IMG/VR virus record: IMGVR_UViG_3300046453_000063
Coordinates: 1-64,000 of that record
Length of the DNA stretch: 64,000 bases
Reading direction: 5' to 3' (one strand)
DNA from: a virus
In this document: one piece after another, positions 33,641 through 43,813 of the stretch
Numbering within the stretch: the stretch's first letter is position 1
Layout of the letters: the number at the start of each line of letters is the position of its first letter
Made by a program: the position numbers and the translations under genes
Notes under the pieces: generated by a model
What the model saw: only the letters and a program-made list of their open reading frames with translations
The model's database searches: none
What the model was told of the DNA's origin: nothing

Positions 33641-33853
33641 ATGAAGGCCATCCTAAGACATAAAGAAGACGGAACTATTGGTACTCTGGAATATTCAATG
33701 TTTGGTGGTTCAGTACACTTCATTACTGAAAACGGAGCGCTTGGAAAAACAATGGGTGATCGAATAGACGTTATTTTATCTCAATGGGACATTATTGAAC
33801 TTCCAGATGGATATGAGGTCGGAGAATATGGAGGTGTTAAAAAGAAGAGTTGA
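33641..33853 (+). CDS. hypothetical protein, 70 aa
   Basis: ATG behind ATGGAGG (the ATG in the RBS is not used). Beta-rich (LEYSMFGGSVHFITENGALG). Overlaps the next gene (TTGA). Function unknown. Confidence 0.65.
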   Translation: MKAILRHKEDGTIGTLEYSMFGGSVHFITENGALGKTMGDRIDVILSQWDIIELPDGYEVGEYGGVKKKS

Positions 33854-34080
33854 ATAAAACATACATAAGTTTGGGAGATGCATTATATGATTGTTTCAAA
33901 GAAGACGTTGGAACGGATAATGAATCTCAATTACATGAAGATGTTTATGTGAAGAAGAAGCTTAGAGATCATATAGGAGCAAAAGAATTTAAAAAGATGG
34001 ATGCTTTAGATGAAAAAGTTTGGCATGAATCCTGGAGAGAGTTTGATATGAGAACCTATTATGATCGAATGGGAAAATAG
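33850..34080 (+). CDS. hypothetical protein, 76 aa
   Basis: TTG overlapping the previous stop. Acidic/basic helical protein ending REFDMRTYYDRMGK. Function unknown. Confidence 0.6.
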   Translation: MNKTYISLGDALYDCFKEDVGTDNESQLHEDVYVKKKLRDHIGAKEFKKMDALDEKVWHESWREFDMRTYYDRMGK

Positions 34081-34090
34081 GAGGTGTAAT

Positions 34091-34339
34091 GTGGAAACCG
34101 GAATACTGTTCACAGTAGAGCTTGCTACATATAAAGATAGTGGAGTACTGGATAGTAAATATGATTTCAATGTGTTTGTCGATGCAAGTGACTGTCTGGA
34201 GATTTCCTCGGATGATGAGGAAATTGATATTAGACAGATGGAAGAGATGGCTGTTAAATATGCGATAGATAAATTCTTTGATCAGGGAAATGTGTTGAGA
34301 GTGGGAGAGATTATTGAGGTTGTGAGTGTTAGTTATTAG
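34091..34339 (+). CDS. hypothetical protein, 82 aa
   Basis: GTG behind TAGGAGGTG. Beta-rich N-terminal half (TGILFTVELATYKDSGVLDS), helical acidic middle, strand at the end. Function unknown. Confidence 0.65.
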   Translation: METGILFTVELATYKDSGVLDSKYDFNVFVDASDCLEISSDDEEIDIRQMEEMAVKYAIDKFFDQGNVLRVGEIIEVVSVSY

Positions 34340-34382
34340 CGATAAAGAATAAAAATATAAATAAAAGGAGATTAAAAACAAA

Positions 34383-34607
34383 ATGATCAATATGGAATTA
34401 GTGAGTGGTAGAGCATATATAAACAATGCATACCAAGCATTTGAATGGGTTGCTTATGGAATTTATAAAAACATTAAAAATAGAGGCGGAAATACCGGAA
34501 GGTATTTTACAAATGAGCAAGTAGTCAATGAATTAAATAGTTCAAAATACACTGTAATTGTTGATAATAAAATGAATCTTATTGAAGCTAATTTTGAACT
34601 CAAATAA
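34383..34607 (+). CDS. hypothetical protein, 74 aa
   Basis: ATG behind AAAGGAG. Mixed alpha/beta with a Trp-containing helix (YQAFEWVAYGIYKNIKNRGG). Function unknown. Confidence 0.65.
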   Translation: MINMELVSGRAYINNAYQAFEWVAYGIYKNIKNRGGNTGRYFTNEQVVNELNSSKYTVIVDNKMNLIEANFELK

Positions 34608-34610
34608 TTA

Positions 34611-34628
34611 ATAAAAATAATATTTTAT
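34611..34628 (+). promoter_or_regulatory. intergenic stem-loop (H element)
   Basis: ATAAAA, loop ATAATA, TTTTAT: six perfect pairs, then CAAGAAAGGA of the gene at 34648. Confidence 0.55.
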
Positions 34629-34647
34629 CAAGAAAGGATGTGTATGC

Positions 34648-34854
34648 TTGAATAAATTTATTGTTAAAGGAACCATAATTGAACAAAATGAACGATGGTA
34701 TATTAAAGATGAGAACAACAACCTAGAGAACTCTTCAGATTTATTGGAAGGAATTGATAATGCAATGTATCACCGAAACGATAAATATCAATTACAAGAT
34801 GGAGACTATATTGAAATCGTTGTTAATTATAAAAAGAAAGCAGAATTACAATGA
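34648..34854 (+). CDS. hypothetical protein, 68 aa
   Basis: TTG behind AGAAAGGATG. Small beta-rich protein (FIVKGTIIEQNERWYIKDEN). Precedes the ribonucleotide reductase cluster. Function unknown. Confidence 0.65.
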   Translation: MNKFIVKGTIIEQNERWYIKDENNNLENSSDLLEGIDNAMYHRNDKYQLQDGDYIEIVVNYKKKAELQ

Positions 34855-34879
34855 AACAGATAGATTAAAATACTAGGAG

Positions 34880-37069
34880 ATGACGCATACGCAAGTTACA
34901 AAGAGAGATGGAACAGTAGTTGAATTTGATAAGCAGAAGATTGTAAATGCCATTTTGAAGGCTATGGGAAGAACTGAAAAGGGTATTGATGAAGAAGTTG
35001 CTGAGAATGTAGCAGAAAAGACCATACATAAATTATTGGGGAAAAAGAATCTCGATATTGAATGCATTCAAGACAATGTAATTGATTCTTTATTACTCAG
35101 TAAACGAAAAGACGTAGCTAAGGAATATATTGCTTACAGAGAAGTCAGAAGTCTAAAACGAAGAGAAAGAAGTAGCCTCGACAAGAAAGTTCAGGGGCTT
35201 CTTGATTTAACTAATACAGAAGTAATGAGCGAGAATTCCAACAAGGACAGTCAAACAATCCCTACTCAAAGAGATTTATTGGCTGGAATTATGGCTAAAG
35301 ACTTTGCACAAGCGTATATGATTCCTAAGCAAGTAGTAGAAGCTCATAATAATGGTGACATCCATCAACACGATCAAGATTATACACCTTATTTCCCCTC
35401 ATTTAATTGTATGTTGATTGATTTAAGAGAAATGCTTGAGAATGGTTTTAAATTGGGTAATGCTCAAATTGAAACACCAAAATCAATTACAACTGCTGCG
35501 GCTGTAACGGCACAGATTATTGCTCAAGTATCAAGTCATATCTATGGTGGTAATACAATCAACGAGATTGACAAAATTCTTGCACCTTATGTGACATGTT
35601 CGTTCATCAAGCATTTTAAAACTGGCATGGAGTGGCTGTGTAAAGCAGATAATTCCCATATTAACACTTTAGATATTTATATCGGGAACAAGGAGTTATC
35701 AAACCAGTTTCCAAGATGTTATGACTATGCAATCAAACTAACGCAAAAAGAGACTTTGGACGCTTTTCAATCATTAGAATATGAGATAAATACGTTGGTT
35801 TCAGCAAATGGACAAACGCCTTTTTCTACCTTTGGCTTCGGCAGAGGAACAACGTGGGAAGAACGTCAAATTCAAATAGCAATTCTAAATAATCGCATCA
35901 GAGGATTAGGGAAAGAAGGGAAAAGTCCTGTATTCCCAAAACTTATTTTCGCCCTTGAAGAAGGAGTAAATGTCAACCCAGAAGATCCGAACTATGATAT
36001 TAAAAAATTAGCAATAAAATGCAGTACGTTACGTATGTATCCCGATATAATCTCTGTACCAAAAGTTAAAGAGGTTACTGGTTCTTTTAAATTCCCAATG
36101 AGTTGCAGAAGTTTTGTGAGTAAATATATTGAAGATGAAAAAGAATTACACGATGGAAGGTTTAATATGGGAGTAACAACAATCAATCTTCCTCGATTAG
36201 CCATTAAAGCAAAGGGATCAGAAGAGAAATTCTATGTGTTATTGGATGAAATGCTAGAAGTATGCAAAGAAGCACTTATGTATAGAATTGAGCGCTTAAA
36301 AGGAGTAAAAGCTAAAGTTGCTCCTATCTTGTATATGGAAGGTGCAACAGGTCACAGACTCCAAGCAGAAGATACAGTTGATCATTTATTGACTAATGGA
36401 AGATCAAGTATTTCTTTGGGATACATAGGAATTCATGAAACAATACTATCATTATTTGGGAGTCACATTTTTGATGATACTGTTTTAAGACAAAAGGGAT
36501 TGAATATTGTTAAATATCTAAATCAAAAAACAGAGGAGTGGAAAACTGAAACTGGATATGGATTTAGTACATATTCCAGCCCCGCCGAGAGCCTTTGCTA
36601 TCGCTTTTGTAAATTAGACGAAGGACAATTTGGCTTAATACAAGGAATTACAGATAAAGGCTATTACACAAATTCATTTCACTTAGATGTTAATAAAAAA
36701 GCTACACCATTTGAAAAAATAGAATTTGAAAAGGACTACCCGCAATATGCTAACGGGGGATTTATTACATATTGTGAATTTGATTCTTTGGTAAAAAACC
36801 CCGATGCACTAGAAGCAGTATGGGATTTTGCATATAAAAATGTCCCTTACTTCGGAACAAACACCCCGATTGACAAGTGTTTATCTTGCGGGTTCGAAGG
36901 AGAATTCGAAGCAACTGTTTCTGGATTTAAGTGTCCTAATTGTGGGAATGGAGATCCAAAAACAACATCAGTAATCAGACGGTGCTGCGGATATTTGTCT
37001 GAGCCTTCACAGAGACCATTTAACAAAGGTAAACAGCATGAGGTCATCTCAAGAATTAAACATAGTTAG
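34880..37069 (+). CDS. nrdD: anaerobic (class III) ribonucleoside-triphosphate reductase NrdD
   Basis: Reduces NTPs to dNTPs without oxygen using a glycyl radical. N-terminal ATP-cone (VTKRDGTVVEFDKQKIVNAI), the barrel with HQHDQDYTPYFPSFNC, and a C-terminal zinc site CLSC/CPNC followed by RRCCGYL, whose Gly is the radical site (family motif RxCGYL). 729 residues from ATG 34880. That ATG touches its RBS AGGAG with no spacer; ACG 34889, 9 nt behind GGAG, would give the canonical N-terminus QVTKRDG and may be the true start. The activase nrdG follows. Confidence 0.93.
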   Translation: MTHTQVTKRDGTVVEFDKQKIVNAILKAMGRTEKGIDEEVAENVAEKTIHKLLGKKNLDIECIQDNVIDSLLLSKRKDVAKEYIAYREVRSLKRRERSSLDKKVQGLLDLTNTEVMSENSNKDSQTIPTQRDLLAGIMAKDFAQAYMIPKQVVEAHNNGDIHQHDQDYTPYFPSFNCMLIDLREMLENGFKLGNAQIETPKSITTAAAVTAQIIAQVSSHIYGGNTINEIDKILAPYVTCSFIKHFKTGMEWLCKADNSHINTLDIYIGNKELSNQFPRCYDYAIKLTQKETLDAFQSLEYEINTLVSANGQTPFSTFGFGRGTTWEERQIQIAILNNRIRGLGKEGKSPVFPKLIFALEEGVNVNPEDPNYDIKKLAIKCSTLRMYPDIISVPKVKEVTGSFKFPMSCRSFVSKYIEDEKELHDGRFNMGVTTINLPRLAIKAKGSEEKFYVLLDEMLEVCKEALMYRIERLKGVKAKVAPILYMEGATGHRLQAEDTVDHLLTNGRSSISLGYIGIHETILSLFGSHIFDDTVLRQKGLNIVKYLNQKTEEWKTETGYGFSTYSSPAESLCYRFCKLDEGQFGLIQGITDKGYYTNSFHLDVNKKATPFEKIEFEKDYPQYANGGFITYCEFDSLVKNPDALEAVWDFAYKNVPYFGTNTPIDKCLSCGFEGEFEATVSGFKCPNCGNGDPKTTSVIRRCCGYLSEPSQRPFNKGKQHEVISRIKHS

Positions 37070-37081
37070 GACTACACAATA

Positions 37082-37591
37082 ATGAATATTGCAGATTATA
37101 AACGTTTTGATGTAATCAATGGCCCTGGGATGAGACATTCCATCTTCGTTTCGGGGTGTTCACATCATTCCTGTGAAGGATGCTTTAACGCTGTTTCGTG
37201 GAATTTCAACTATGGGGAAATATATGATCAAGATTTTGAAGACTCCGTAATCAAAGATTTAAATATAGATTATGTAAAACTTTCCGGTGTCTCGATTCTT
37301 GGAGGTGAGCCTTTTGATAATGCAGAAGGATTGCTACCTTTGGTTCATCGCATAAAAAACGAATGCATTCATAATAATATATGGATTTGGTCTGGGTATA
37401 TATTTGAAGAGATATGTGAAGATGACATGATGAAAAAATTGTTAACATACTGTGATGTGCTAGTTGATGGAAGATTCATCATAGAGCAACGGGATTTGAA
37501 GCTCAAGTGGAAAGGATCACGAAACCAGAGGATTTTAAATGTGCAAGAAAGCTTAAGATGTGGGAAGGCAATTCTTCTGCCTTTAACATAA
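37082..37591 (+). CDS. nrdG: NrdG, activating enzyme of NrdD (radical SAM)
   Basis: Installs the glycyl radical on NrdD with S-adenosylmethionine and an iron-sulfur cluster. The cluster motif reads [12 protein letters not shown], i.e. C-x4-C-x2-C instead of the usual C-x3-C-x2-C, one residue longer. Other family marks: [41 protein letters not shown]. Overlap-free, 12 nt after nrdD, so co-transcribed. The extra residue should be checked, as it lies in the cluster-binding loop. Confidence 0.9.
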   Translation: MNIADYKRFDVINGPGMRHSIFVSGCSHHSCEGCFNAVSWNFNYGEIYDQDFEDSVIKDLNIDYVKLSGVSILGGEPFDNAEGLLPLVHRIKNECIHNNIWIWSGYIFEEICEDDMMKKLLTYCDVLVDGRFIIEQRDLKLKWKGSRNQRILNVQESLRCGKAILLPLT

Positions 37592-37620
37592 ATAAATATA
37601 CATACAAAGGAGATGTTGGC

Positions 37621-40083
37621 TTGACACAAGTATTTATAACAGAGGATTTTGCAAAGGAAATTGAACAGAAATATCCGCAACCACTAACAGAGCTTGGGGA
37701 GTTTGTGTATTATCGCACATATTCTCGTTGGTTATCTGATAATGACAGACGAGAGAAATGGATTGAGACATGTCGAAGAACAGTAAATTACAATATGGGA
37801 TTGGCTGTAGATCACTATAAAAACATTGGACTCAAACCAAATCTTAAAGAAATGAAAAAAGAAGCTAAGAAATTCTTTGAAAATATGTACCTTACTAAGC
37901 AATTTCCTTCCGGGAGAACAATGTGGGTTGGTGGAGCAAATCAGGCATTAAATGAAAAATTTGTTCTTGGGAACTTTAATTGTTCATTCTTGAATATTAG
38001 TAAATGGGATGATCTTGGTGACTTATTCTACCTGCTTATGGTTGGTACTGGAGTTGGATTTAAATGCACTAAGAAAATGGCGAAAAGTTTGGCTCCGATT
38101 CGGATTAACACAACTCTTTTGCATTCCGAATATAAGCCAGTTCCCGTTTTACAACGACTAGAAAAAACAAAAGTTACATTCTTTGATAATGGGTTTGCTA
38201 AGATTTATGTTGGTGACTCCAAAGAAGGATGGGTAGATGCTCTTAGACAATATTTTAACATTCTTACGAGTACAGAATACGAAGAAATTCACACAGTAAA
38301 AGTTAGTTATAACTCAGTTAGACCAAAAGGAGAACGACTTAAAACTTTTGGCGGTACAGCATCCGGTTATGAACCTCTCAAGGAAATGTTTGATGGAATT
38401 AATAACACGCTGAAAAACACCATTGATAAAAATCTTGCTCCAATTGAGATTATCAAAGAAGGATACTATAGTAAAAATAATAATAACAAAAAACATGCAC
38501 CGATTTATGGTCAAGTTCGTCCGATTCATATTCTCGACATTGGTAACCTTATTGGCGCAAATGTGGTAATCGGAGGAGTTAGAAGAACCGCTGAAATATT
38601 CCTGTTTGATCATGATGATTATGAATCCATGTTTGCAAAATTTGGAATGAATGGTATTTGGGGAGACGAGGGATTTGCTAAACTTGAAAAAGTCAAAAAC
38701 AAGCTGATCGAAAACAATATCCCCATTCCATCATTTTTCGAAGAGCTTTCTATTAAACATTATTATGTGTATGATTCTGAAAACAAAGTGAAGATTGGAG
38801 ACTTCACTTCTGCGGATGAAGCAAGTGGTTTTGCTAAAGAAATTGGTCACGAGAACTACTTCCCTTTCCCTTGCAATGAAACTAGGGCATTACACCATAG
38901 ACGAATGAGCAACAATTCAATTGGATTTACGTCTAAACCAACACGCCCATTCCTTAACTTTGTATATGAGATGATGCAAATGGAAGGCGAACCTGGATTT
39001 GTAAATCTTGAAGAAGCAGCTCGTCGCGTACTAAAACAATTGCGCGTATTAAATCCAACCAGAGAACACTTAGAGTATATTATGGCTTTAATTGGACTAA
39101 ATCCTTGTGTCGAAATCATACTTTTTACTTACAATGTCTGCAATCTCACTACGGTCAATGTAAGAGCTTTTGTATCGGAAGTCGGTGGTAAGTATGTACT
39201 TGATACTGAAGGGCTGTTGGAAGCGCAACGACTGTCTGCTCGCGTTGGTCTTCGTATGACTCTTGCAAAACTAGAGCTTGAGCATTGGGACGCAACGCAA
39301 AAGCGTGACAGATTGCTTGGCACATCCTTGACGGCCTGGAAGGACGCAACTGCGCTACTTGATTACACGTCAGAACAGGAAGAAGAGCTTATGGAGTTGT
39401 TGGGCAACGCTTCAAGAGACGAAGCAGACTTATATGCCAAAGAAATGCGTGTAAATGCACCGCTACTTGTTACTGCTGTTAAGCCAGAAGGAACATTGTC
39501 TCAAGTGGCAGGAGGAGTTTCTAGTGGTTTACATTGGTCTCATTCTCCTTATTATATTAGACGAATTCGCATTAACTCGGCAGATCCATTGGCTCAAGTA
39601 GCCTTGAAATTGGGATGGAATATCAATCCTGAAGTTGGTACTGCTGGAGATACATATGAAGAGAAAATGAAGAATGCACGAACATGGGTTATTGATTTCC
39701 CGATTGAGTCTGGAGCAAAAGAAACAAAAGAGGACGTATCTGCCAAGAGACAACTTGAGACATATTTTAGCTTTCAGAATAAATATACTGAACATAACTC
39801 AAGCAATACAATTACGGTCAGACCAGAAGAATGGGCGGAAGTAGAAGAAATTATCTTTAACAATTGGGATAATTTCGTAGGGGTATCCTTCCTTCAATTA
39901 AACGGAGGAACATACCAGCTCGCCCCTTATGAAGCAATCACAAAGGAACAATTTGTAGAAATGAAATCAAAAATGAAGCCATTTGATGTAAATGTTCTTT
40001 ACGATGTTGAAAAGACAGAAACCGAAGCAGATGAGGAAAATCTAGGCAACTGTGAAGTTGGTGGCGCATGTCCAATTAGATAA
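37621..40083 (+). CDS. nrdJ: class II (B12-dependent) ribonucleotide reductase NrdJ
   Basis: Makes dNTPs with adenosylcobalamin, with or without oxygen. TTG start 8 nt after AAAGGAG (the longer frame from 37507 overlaps nrdG and has no RBS). 820 residues in the monomeric RTPR style. NFNCSFLN carries the first active-site Cys; [16 protein letters not shown] holds the radical Cys, Glu and second Cys (usual form NPCGE, so Val replaces Gly); the tail [10 protein letters not shown] is the redox-shuttle Cys pair. No intein seen. Together with nrdDG the phage covers all oxygen conditions. Confidence 0.92.
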   Translation: MTQVFITEDFAKEIEQKYPQPLTELGEFVYYRTYSRWLSDNDRREKWIETCRRTVNYNMGLAVDHYKNIGLKPNLKEMKKEAKKFFENMYLTKQFPSGRTMWVGGANQALNEKFVLGNFNCSFLNISKWDDLGDLFYLLMVGTGVGFKCTKKMAKSLAPIRINTTLLHSEYKPVPVLQRLEKTKVTFFDNGFAKIYVGDSKEGWVDALRQYFNILTSTEYEEIHTVKVSYNSVRPKGERLKTFGGTASGYEPLKEMFDGINNTLKNTIDKNLAPIEIIKEGYYSKNNNNKKHAPIYGQVRPIHILDIGNLIGANVVIGGVRRTAEIFLFDHDDYESMFAKFGMNGIWGDEGFAKLEKVKNKLIENNIPIPSFFEELSIKHYYVYDSENKVKIGDFTSADEASGFAKEIGHENYFPFPCNETRALHHRRMSNNSIGFTSKPTRPFLNFVYEMMQMEGEPGFVNLEEAARRVLKQLRVLNPTREHLEYIMALIGLNPCVEIILFTYNVCNLTTVNVRAFVSEVGGKYVLDTEGLLEAQRLSARVGLRMTLAKLELEHWDATQKRDRLLGTSLTAWKDATALLDYTSEQEEELMELLGNASRDEADLYAKEMRVNAPLLVTAVKPEGTLSQVAGGVSSGLHWSHSPYYIRRIRINSADPLAQVALKLGWNINPEVGTAGDTYEEKMKNARTWVIDFPIESGAKETKEDVSAKRQLETYFSFQNKYTEHNSSNTITVRPEEWAEVEEIIFNNWDNFVGVSFLQLNGGTYQLAPYEAITKEQFVEMKSKMKPFDVNVLYDVEKTETEADEENLGNCEVGGACPIR

Positions 40084-40094
40084 ATATAATAAGA

Positions 40095-40131
40095 AATTGC
40101 GGTATGAATAACATGAAGTCACACCGCAATT
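40095..40131 (+). promoter_or_regulatory. hairpin enclosing AUG codons before the HNH gene
   Basis: AATTGCGGT (40095-40103) pairs with ACCGCAATT (40123-40131). The 19-nt loop holds two in-frame AUG codons (40104, 40113). It may end the nrdJ transcript or hide those AUGs, leaving ATA 40161 as the start of the HNH gene. Confidence 0.6.
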
Positions 40132-40160
40132 GTGCTACAAAACAGAGAGGAGAAAACGAA

Positions 40161-40787
40161 ATAGAACTAGATATTAATGAGACAGAGAGGCTTTGTACAC
40201 ATTGTAATAAAATACGTACCGTAGATAACTTCCTTAAGTGTAATAGAAGTAGAGGAGGAAGAAAAAGTTATTGCAAATTTTGTGCAAAAGAAATGAAACG
40301 AAAGTATAAAGAGTCTCATCCGGTGGAACACAAGATAAGACAAATGGCTGAGAACATACATAAAAGGCTTGTGTCAAATATAGATAAGCCAGCGAATAAA
40401 TCATACAAAGAAAAAGGAATCGAGTCAAAGATAGGAAACAACAGTGCGGAAATATATAAATATCTATTCAATAATTTTTATGAAGATGTAAAATCTATAC
40501 TCAAAGATGGGAAAGTTCCTTCTATTGACAGAATAGACAGCAACAAACACTATGAGGACGGAAATCTCAGGATGATAACATTTGAAGAGAACTCCAGGAT
40601 GGGCAGAGAAAAGTCAAAAGAAGTATGTTCAAAGCCTATTGAAATTGTATGGGATAGTGGAAAAATTGTTAAGTACGGAAGTGTTGTTGAAGCAAGCAAT
40701 ATAACAGGAATTTCAAGACAAATAATAAGCAACATGCTCACAAGACCACCTAAGAAGACAAGAGAATTTAAGGTGAAATACATATGA
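40161..40787 (+). CDS. HNH endonuclease with C-terminal NUMOD-like region
   Basis: N-terminal finger CTHCNKIR and CKFCAKEMKR, then an HNH-like part IDRIDSNKHYEDGNLRMIT, and a C-terminal helix-turn-helix-like SVVEASNITGISRQIISNML typical of homing-enzyme NUMOD modules. ATA 40161 lies 8 nt after GAGGAG and gives a natural N-terminus; the AUGs at 40104/40113 sit in a hairpin loop with no RBS. Free-standing between nrdJ and dut, it may target an rnr gene of related phages. Confidence 0.85.
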   Translation: MELDINETERLCTHCNKIRTVDNFLKCNRSRGGRKSYCKFCAKEMKRKYKESHPVEHKIRQMAENIHKRLVSNIDKPANKSYKEKGIESKIGNNSAEIYKYLFNNFYEDVKSILKDGKVPSIDRIDSNKHYEDGNLRMITFEENSRMGREKSKEVCSKPIEIVWDSGKIVKYGSVVEASNITGISRQIISNMLTRPPKKTREFKVKYI

Positions 40788-40972
40788 GACAAGACATGAA
40801 ATACTTTTTAGAGTCAATACCTAGCAAGAATGTAGTAGAATTTATAATCTCAAACATGAAAAAAGATGGATTAGATGAATTGTTTACGCTTTTAGACTTT
40901 TGCAATGAAGGCACTCAAGACTATTGGCATGATATATATTTTAATCTGATGCAAAAATCATTTAATAACTAA
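40784..40972 (+). CDS. hypothetical protein, 62 aa
   Basis: ATG overlapping the HNH gene, preceded by ATACAT. Helical, with KNVVEFIISNMKKDGLDELF. Function unknown. Confidence 0.65.
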   Translation: MRQDMKYFLESIPSKNVVEFIISNMKKDGLDELFTLLDFCNEGTQDYWHDIYFNLMQKSFNN

Positions 40973-41005
40973 AAATAACCATAATAAGGGAGAAATTGAC
41001 CAAAA

Positions 41006-41473
41006 ATGACAGACATGATAAAACAAGCATTTCATGAAGAAATTAAGGTAAAAAAACTCAATGAACTAGCGGTTATTCCAGCATATCAAAGCGATGAGGC
41101 GGCAGGATTTGACTTCCATGTTGTAATTGAGGGCGAATCCATTGTTCTTGAACCAGGGAAGCGAGTGTTGCTTGGAACTGGATTGGCATTTCAAATTCCA
41201 AAAGGAAAAGAAATGCAATTACGTCCTCGTAGTGGCCTAGCATACAAGCATGGGATCACCGTTTTGAATAGTCCCGCAACAATTGATAGTGATTTTCGAG
41301 GGGAAGTTAAAGTGCTTCTCATCAACCACGGGCAAGAATCATTTACTATTAAACATGGTGAACGTATTGCTCAAGGGGTCATTGCTAATGTTCCACCAGT
41401 TAAACTTGTTGAAGTTGACGAGCTAGATGAAACAGAACGGGGATCTGGCGGGTTTGGTCATACGGGCAAGTAG
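41006..41473 (+). CDS. dut: dUTPase
   Basis: Hydrolyses dUTP to dUMP, keeping uracil out of DNA and feeding ThyA. All five trimeric dUTPase motifs are present: DEAAGFDF, RPRSGLAYKHGI, NSPATIDSDFRGE, GERIAQGVI and the P-loop-like RGSGGFGHTGK at the C-terminus. 155 residues. ATG behind AAGGGAG. Confidence 0.95.
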   Translation: MTDMIKQAFHEEIKVKKLNELAVIPAYQSDEAAGFDFHVVIEGESIVLEPGKRVLLGTGLAFQIPKGKEMQLRPRSGLAYKHGITVLNSPATIDSDFRGEVKVLLINHGQESFTIKHGERIAQGVIANVPPVKLVEVDELDETERGSGGFGHTGK

Positions 41474-41488
41474 CCTATAGATATATCT

Positions 41489-41513
41489 GGCGGTGGTTAA
41501 TCCATCGCCTTTT
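41489..41513 (+). terminator. terminator between dut and thyA
   Basis: GGCGGTGG (41489-41496), loop TTAAT, CCATCGCC (41502-41509), TTTT. Eight pairs with one G-T. Confidence 0.75.
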
Positions 41514-41540
41514 AACTTACAAATTAAGGGAGGAAATAAA

Positions 41541-42404
41541 TTGAATAAACTAGATGAACAATACATTCAGCTTTGCAAAGACATTCTTGAAAATGGAGTA
41601 AGAAAAGAGGATAGAACTGGGACGGGAACACTTTCAGTGTTTGGACGAGAAATCAGAATTAATCTTCAGGAAGGATTCCCTTTGCTTACAACCAAGAAAA
41701 TTCATCTGAAATCAGTGATTCATGAACTGCTATGGTTTTTAAAGGGAGAAACCAATATAAAATACCTTAAAGATAATGGGGTTACAATATGGGATGCTTG
41801 GGCGGATAGACATGGAAACCTGGGTCCAGTGTATGGATCTCAGTGGGTTAATTGGGAATCAAAATATGAAGATACTGATTGGGGATATGATGGAGAGGAT
41901 GAATATTCGTACTCCATAGTATCATCAGAATATACAAATCAGATTCAGGATGTTGTCAATTCAATCAAAAACAATCCAGATTCCCGTAGACACCTTGTTT
42001 CGGCTTGGAATGTTGGAGAAATTAAAAATATGAAATTACCGCCGTGTCACTATGCCTTTCAATTTTATGTAGCAAATAATAAACTATCTTGCAAATTTAA
42101 TATGCGCAGCACAGATGTATTCTTGGGATTACCATTCAATATTGCAAGTTACGCGCTATTAACTATGATGATTGCTCAAGTATGTGATTTAGAGCTTGGG
42201 GATTTAATTTATTCAGGTGGAGATGTACACATTTACACTAATCACCTCGATCAAGTCAACCTTCAATTAACAAGAGAACCAAAAGAACTGCCTAAGATGT
42301 TTATTAATTCAAATATTAAAGATATATTTTCATTTAGGTATGAAGATTTTATCATTGATGGCTATGATCCACATCCACCAATCAAGGGAACCGTTGCTGT
42401 ATGA
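41541..42404 (+). CDS. thyA: thymidylate synthase ThyA
   Basis: Methylates dUMP to dTMP with methylene-tetrahydrofolate. TTG start behind GGGAGG, 287 residues. [12 protein letters not shown], the catalytic Cys in [12 protein letters not shown], and [19 protein letters not shown] are the family signatures. Overlaps folA (ATGA), the usual phage thyA-folA pair. Confidence 0.95.
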   Translation: MNKLDEQYIQLCKDILENGVRKEDRTGTGTLSVFGREIRINLQEGFPLLTTKKIHLKSVIHELLWFLKGETNIKYLKDNGVTIWDAWADRHGNLGPVYGSQWVNWESKYEDTDWGYDGEDEYSYSIVSSEYTNQIQDVVNSIKNNPDSRRHLVSAWNVGEIKNMKLPPCHYAFQFYVANNKLSCKFNMRSTDVFLGLPFNIASYALLTMMIAQVCDLELGDLIYSGGDVHIYTNHLDQVNLQLTREPKELPKMFINSNIKDIFSFRYEDFIIDGYDPHPPIKGTVAV

Positions 42405-42907
42405 CCTACCCATTAACAATCATTGTAGCTATGGATCGTAATGGACTTATCGGTTCAAATAGTCAACTCCCTTGGTATATTCCAGCAGACTTAAATTTCT
42501 TTAAGTCAACTACCATGTACAATAATGTAGTAATGGGTCGATCAACTTTTGAATCAATTGACAAACCACTTCCCAAACGAACAAATATCATCCTAACTTC
42601 GCAAAAAGATTACCCTGTTCCACCTGATGGATATGTTTATGACCACTTAGATGATGTATTGGTTCATTCATTTGTTGATGAACTCAGATCGACCTACATT
42701 ATTGGCGGATCGTCAATTTACTCACAATTCCTTCCTCATGCTGAGAATATGATCATAACTCACATTGATGCAGAGTTTGAAGGAGACGTTTATTTCCCCA
42801 ACTACGATAAGTCAGAATGGGAATGCATCCATGAAAGAGCCATTCCTGAAGGTTTAGACACTGATTACAACTTAACAATAAAACGTTACAAAAGATTTAA
42901 TAAATAA
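42401..42907 (+). CDS. folA: dihydrofolate reductase
   Basis: Regenerates tetrahydrofolate used by Thy[38 protein letters not shown] and [13 protein letters not shown] are classical DHFR motifs. 168 residues. Its last codons (FNK, stop) are encoded by the promoter repeat at 42896. Confidence 0.95.
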   Translation: MTYPLTIIVAMDRNGLIGSNSQLPWYIPADLNFFKSTTMYNNVVMGRSTFESIDKPLPKRTNIILTSQKDYPVPPDGYVYDHLDDVLVHSFVDELRSTYIIGGSSIYSQFLPHAENMIITHIDAEFEGDVYFPNYDKSEWECIHERAIPEGLDTDYNLTIKRYKRFNK

Positions 42908-42939
42908 ATATATACAAATTAATTAAACTATGTTATGAT
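42896..42939 (+). promoter_or_regulatory. phage promoter, TTTAATAAATAAATATATAC class
   Basis: Repeat 42896-42915, TATACA (42911-42916), 17 nt, TATGAT (42934-42939). The expected start of transcription (about 42946) falls in the left arm of the hairpin 42941-42968. Confidence 0.75.
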
Positions 42940-42940
42940 G

Positions 42941-42975
42941 AGTACAGGTTAAGAAACACGCCTGTACTTTATTTT
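42941..42975 (+). terminator. terminator interlocked with the promoter
   Basis: AGTACAGG (42941-42948) pairs with CCTGTACT (42961-42968), followed by TTATTTTATTT. Transcripts from upstream form the whole stem; transcripts from the promoter at 42896 start inside its left arm and should escape. Confidence 0.6.
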
Positions 42976-42996
42976 ATTTCTAGGGAGACGATACAT

Positions 42997-43269
42997 ATTA
43001 AAAAAGAATCTAAAGAAAAACAGAAAATCAACTCAGATGTTCAAGCAATCCTCTCACTTTGTTGGGGAGAAAATGATGAACGCAGATGCACAAGTTTTAT
43101 TGTTGATGGTAAGCATGAGTACACAACAAGAGATGGTTTAACGTACAAACCAACAAACAATACATATGAAGAACTCGTTAAGTATCAAGAAGATGAAAAC
43201 AGCAGACCAATCAAGCTTTATCGTAACGGAGATTATGTAAATATCACTGGAGGAGTGATTATTAAATGA
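42997..43269 (+). CDS. hypothetical protein, 90 aa, AUU start
   Basis: No AUG/GUG/UUG opens this frame. ATT 42997 follows GGGAG at 9 nt and stands exactly where ATG stands in the recurrent leader ATACATATG (here ATACATATT). The product IKKESKEKQKINSDVQAILS continues without a stop to 43269 and is coupled to the next gene by ATGA. It contains CWGENDERRCTSFIVDGKHE; function unknown. Confidence 0.75.
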   Translation: MKKESKEKQKINSDVQAILSLCWGENDERRCTSFIVDGKHEYTTRDGLTYKPTNNTYEELVKYQEDENSRPIKLYRNGDYVNITGGVIIK

Positions 43270-43442
43270 TTAAATATTTTCGGAGACTGAAGACCAAAGT
43301 TATTATTCGTATCTTTTGGATGAACATTTTTGATTCTGTAAGAAATAATCATCGTGATATGGTTTATGAAATTGCATACGAAATGGGCAGAGCTAAACAG
43401 CGTAATGATGTTGAACCTTTGGAGGGAACTTATGAAGATTAG
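43266..43442 (+). CDS. hypothetical basic protein, 58 aa
   Basis: ATGA overlap with the AUU-start gene, RBS GGAGGAG. Basic N-terminus (MIKYFRRLKTKVIIRIFW) then helix. May touch membranes or nucleic acids. Function unknown. Confidence 0.65.
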   Translation: MIKYFRRLKTKVIIRIFWMNIFDSVRNNHRDMVYEIAYEMGRAKQRNDVEPLEGTYED

Positions 43443-43797
43443 TCAAAATGTAAGGTATAAATATATGGAGATTTGTCCTAATAGTACAATGAAATGCGAT
43501 ACATATGAAGAAATTGATTACAAAATTAAACGAGCTGTTGATTTGGGCAGAGTTGTTTATACATATCCTTGCAGAGTTATTCAGTATTATAATTTGAGGT
43601 TAACAGTTGAAATCGGTGATAAAGAAAACACCGTTATTGATATGGAAAAGAATGACGACTTTTATCGAGTAGATGAAGATCGGAAATTTGCACACGAATG
43701 CAAGCATTATAATATGGCTATTTGTGATTTTGATTATCAAGATAATAAAGCGTCAAAAGAAGAGATTATGAATATTCTAGGGAAAAAATTCTTTTAA
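43432..43797 (+). CDS. hypothetical protein, 121 aa
   Basis: ATG behind GGAGGG inside the previous gene. Five scattered cysteines; alpha/beta with NLRLTVEIGDKENTVIDMEK. Function unknown. Confidence 0.7.
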   Translation: MKISQNVRYKYMEICPNSTMKCDTYEEIDYKIKRAVDLGRVVYTYPCRVIQYYNLRLTVEIGDKENTVIDMEKNDDFYRVDEDRKFAHECKHYNMAICDFDYQDNKASKEEIMNILGKKFF

Positions 43798-43813
43798 TAA
43801 AAAGGAGATAAAA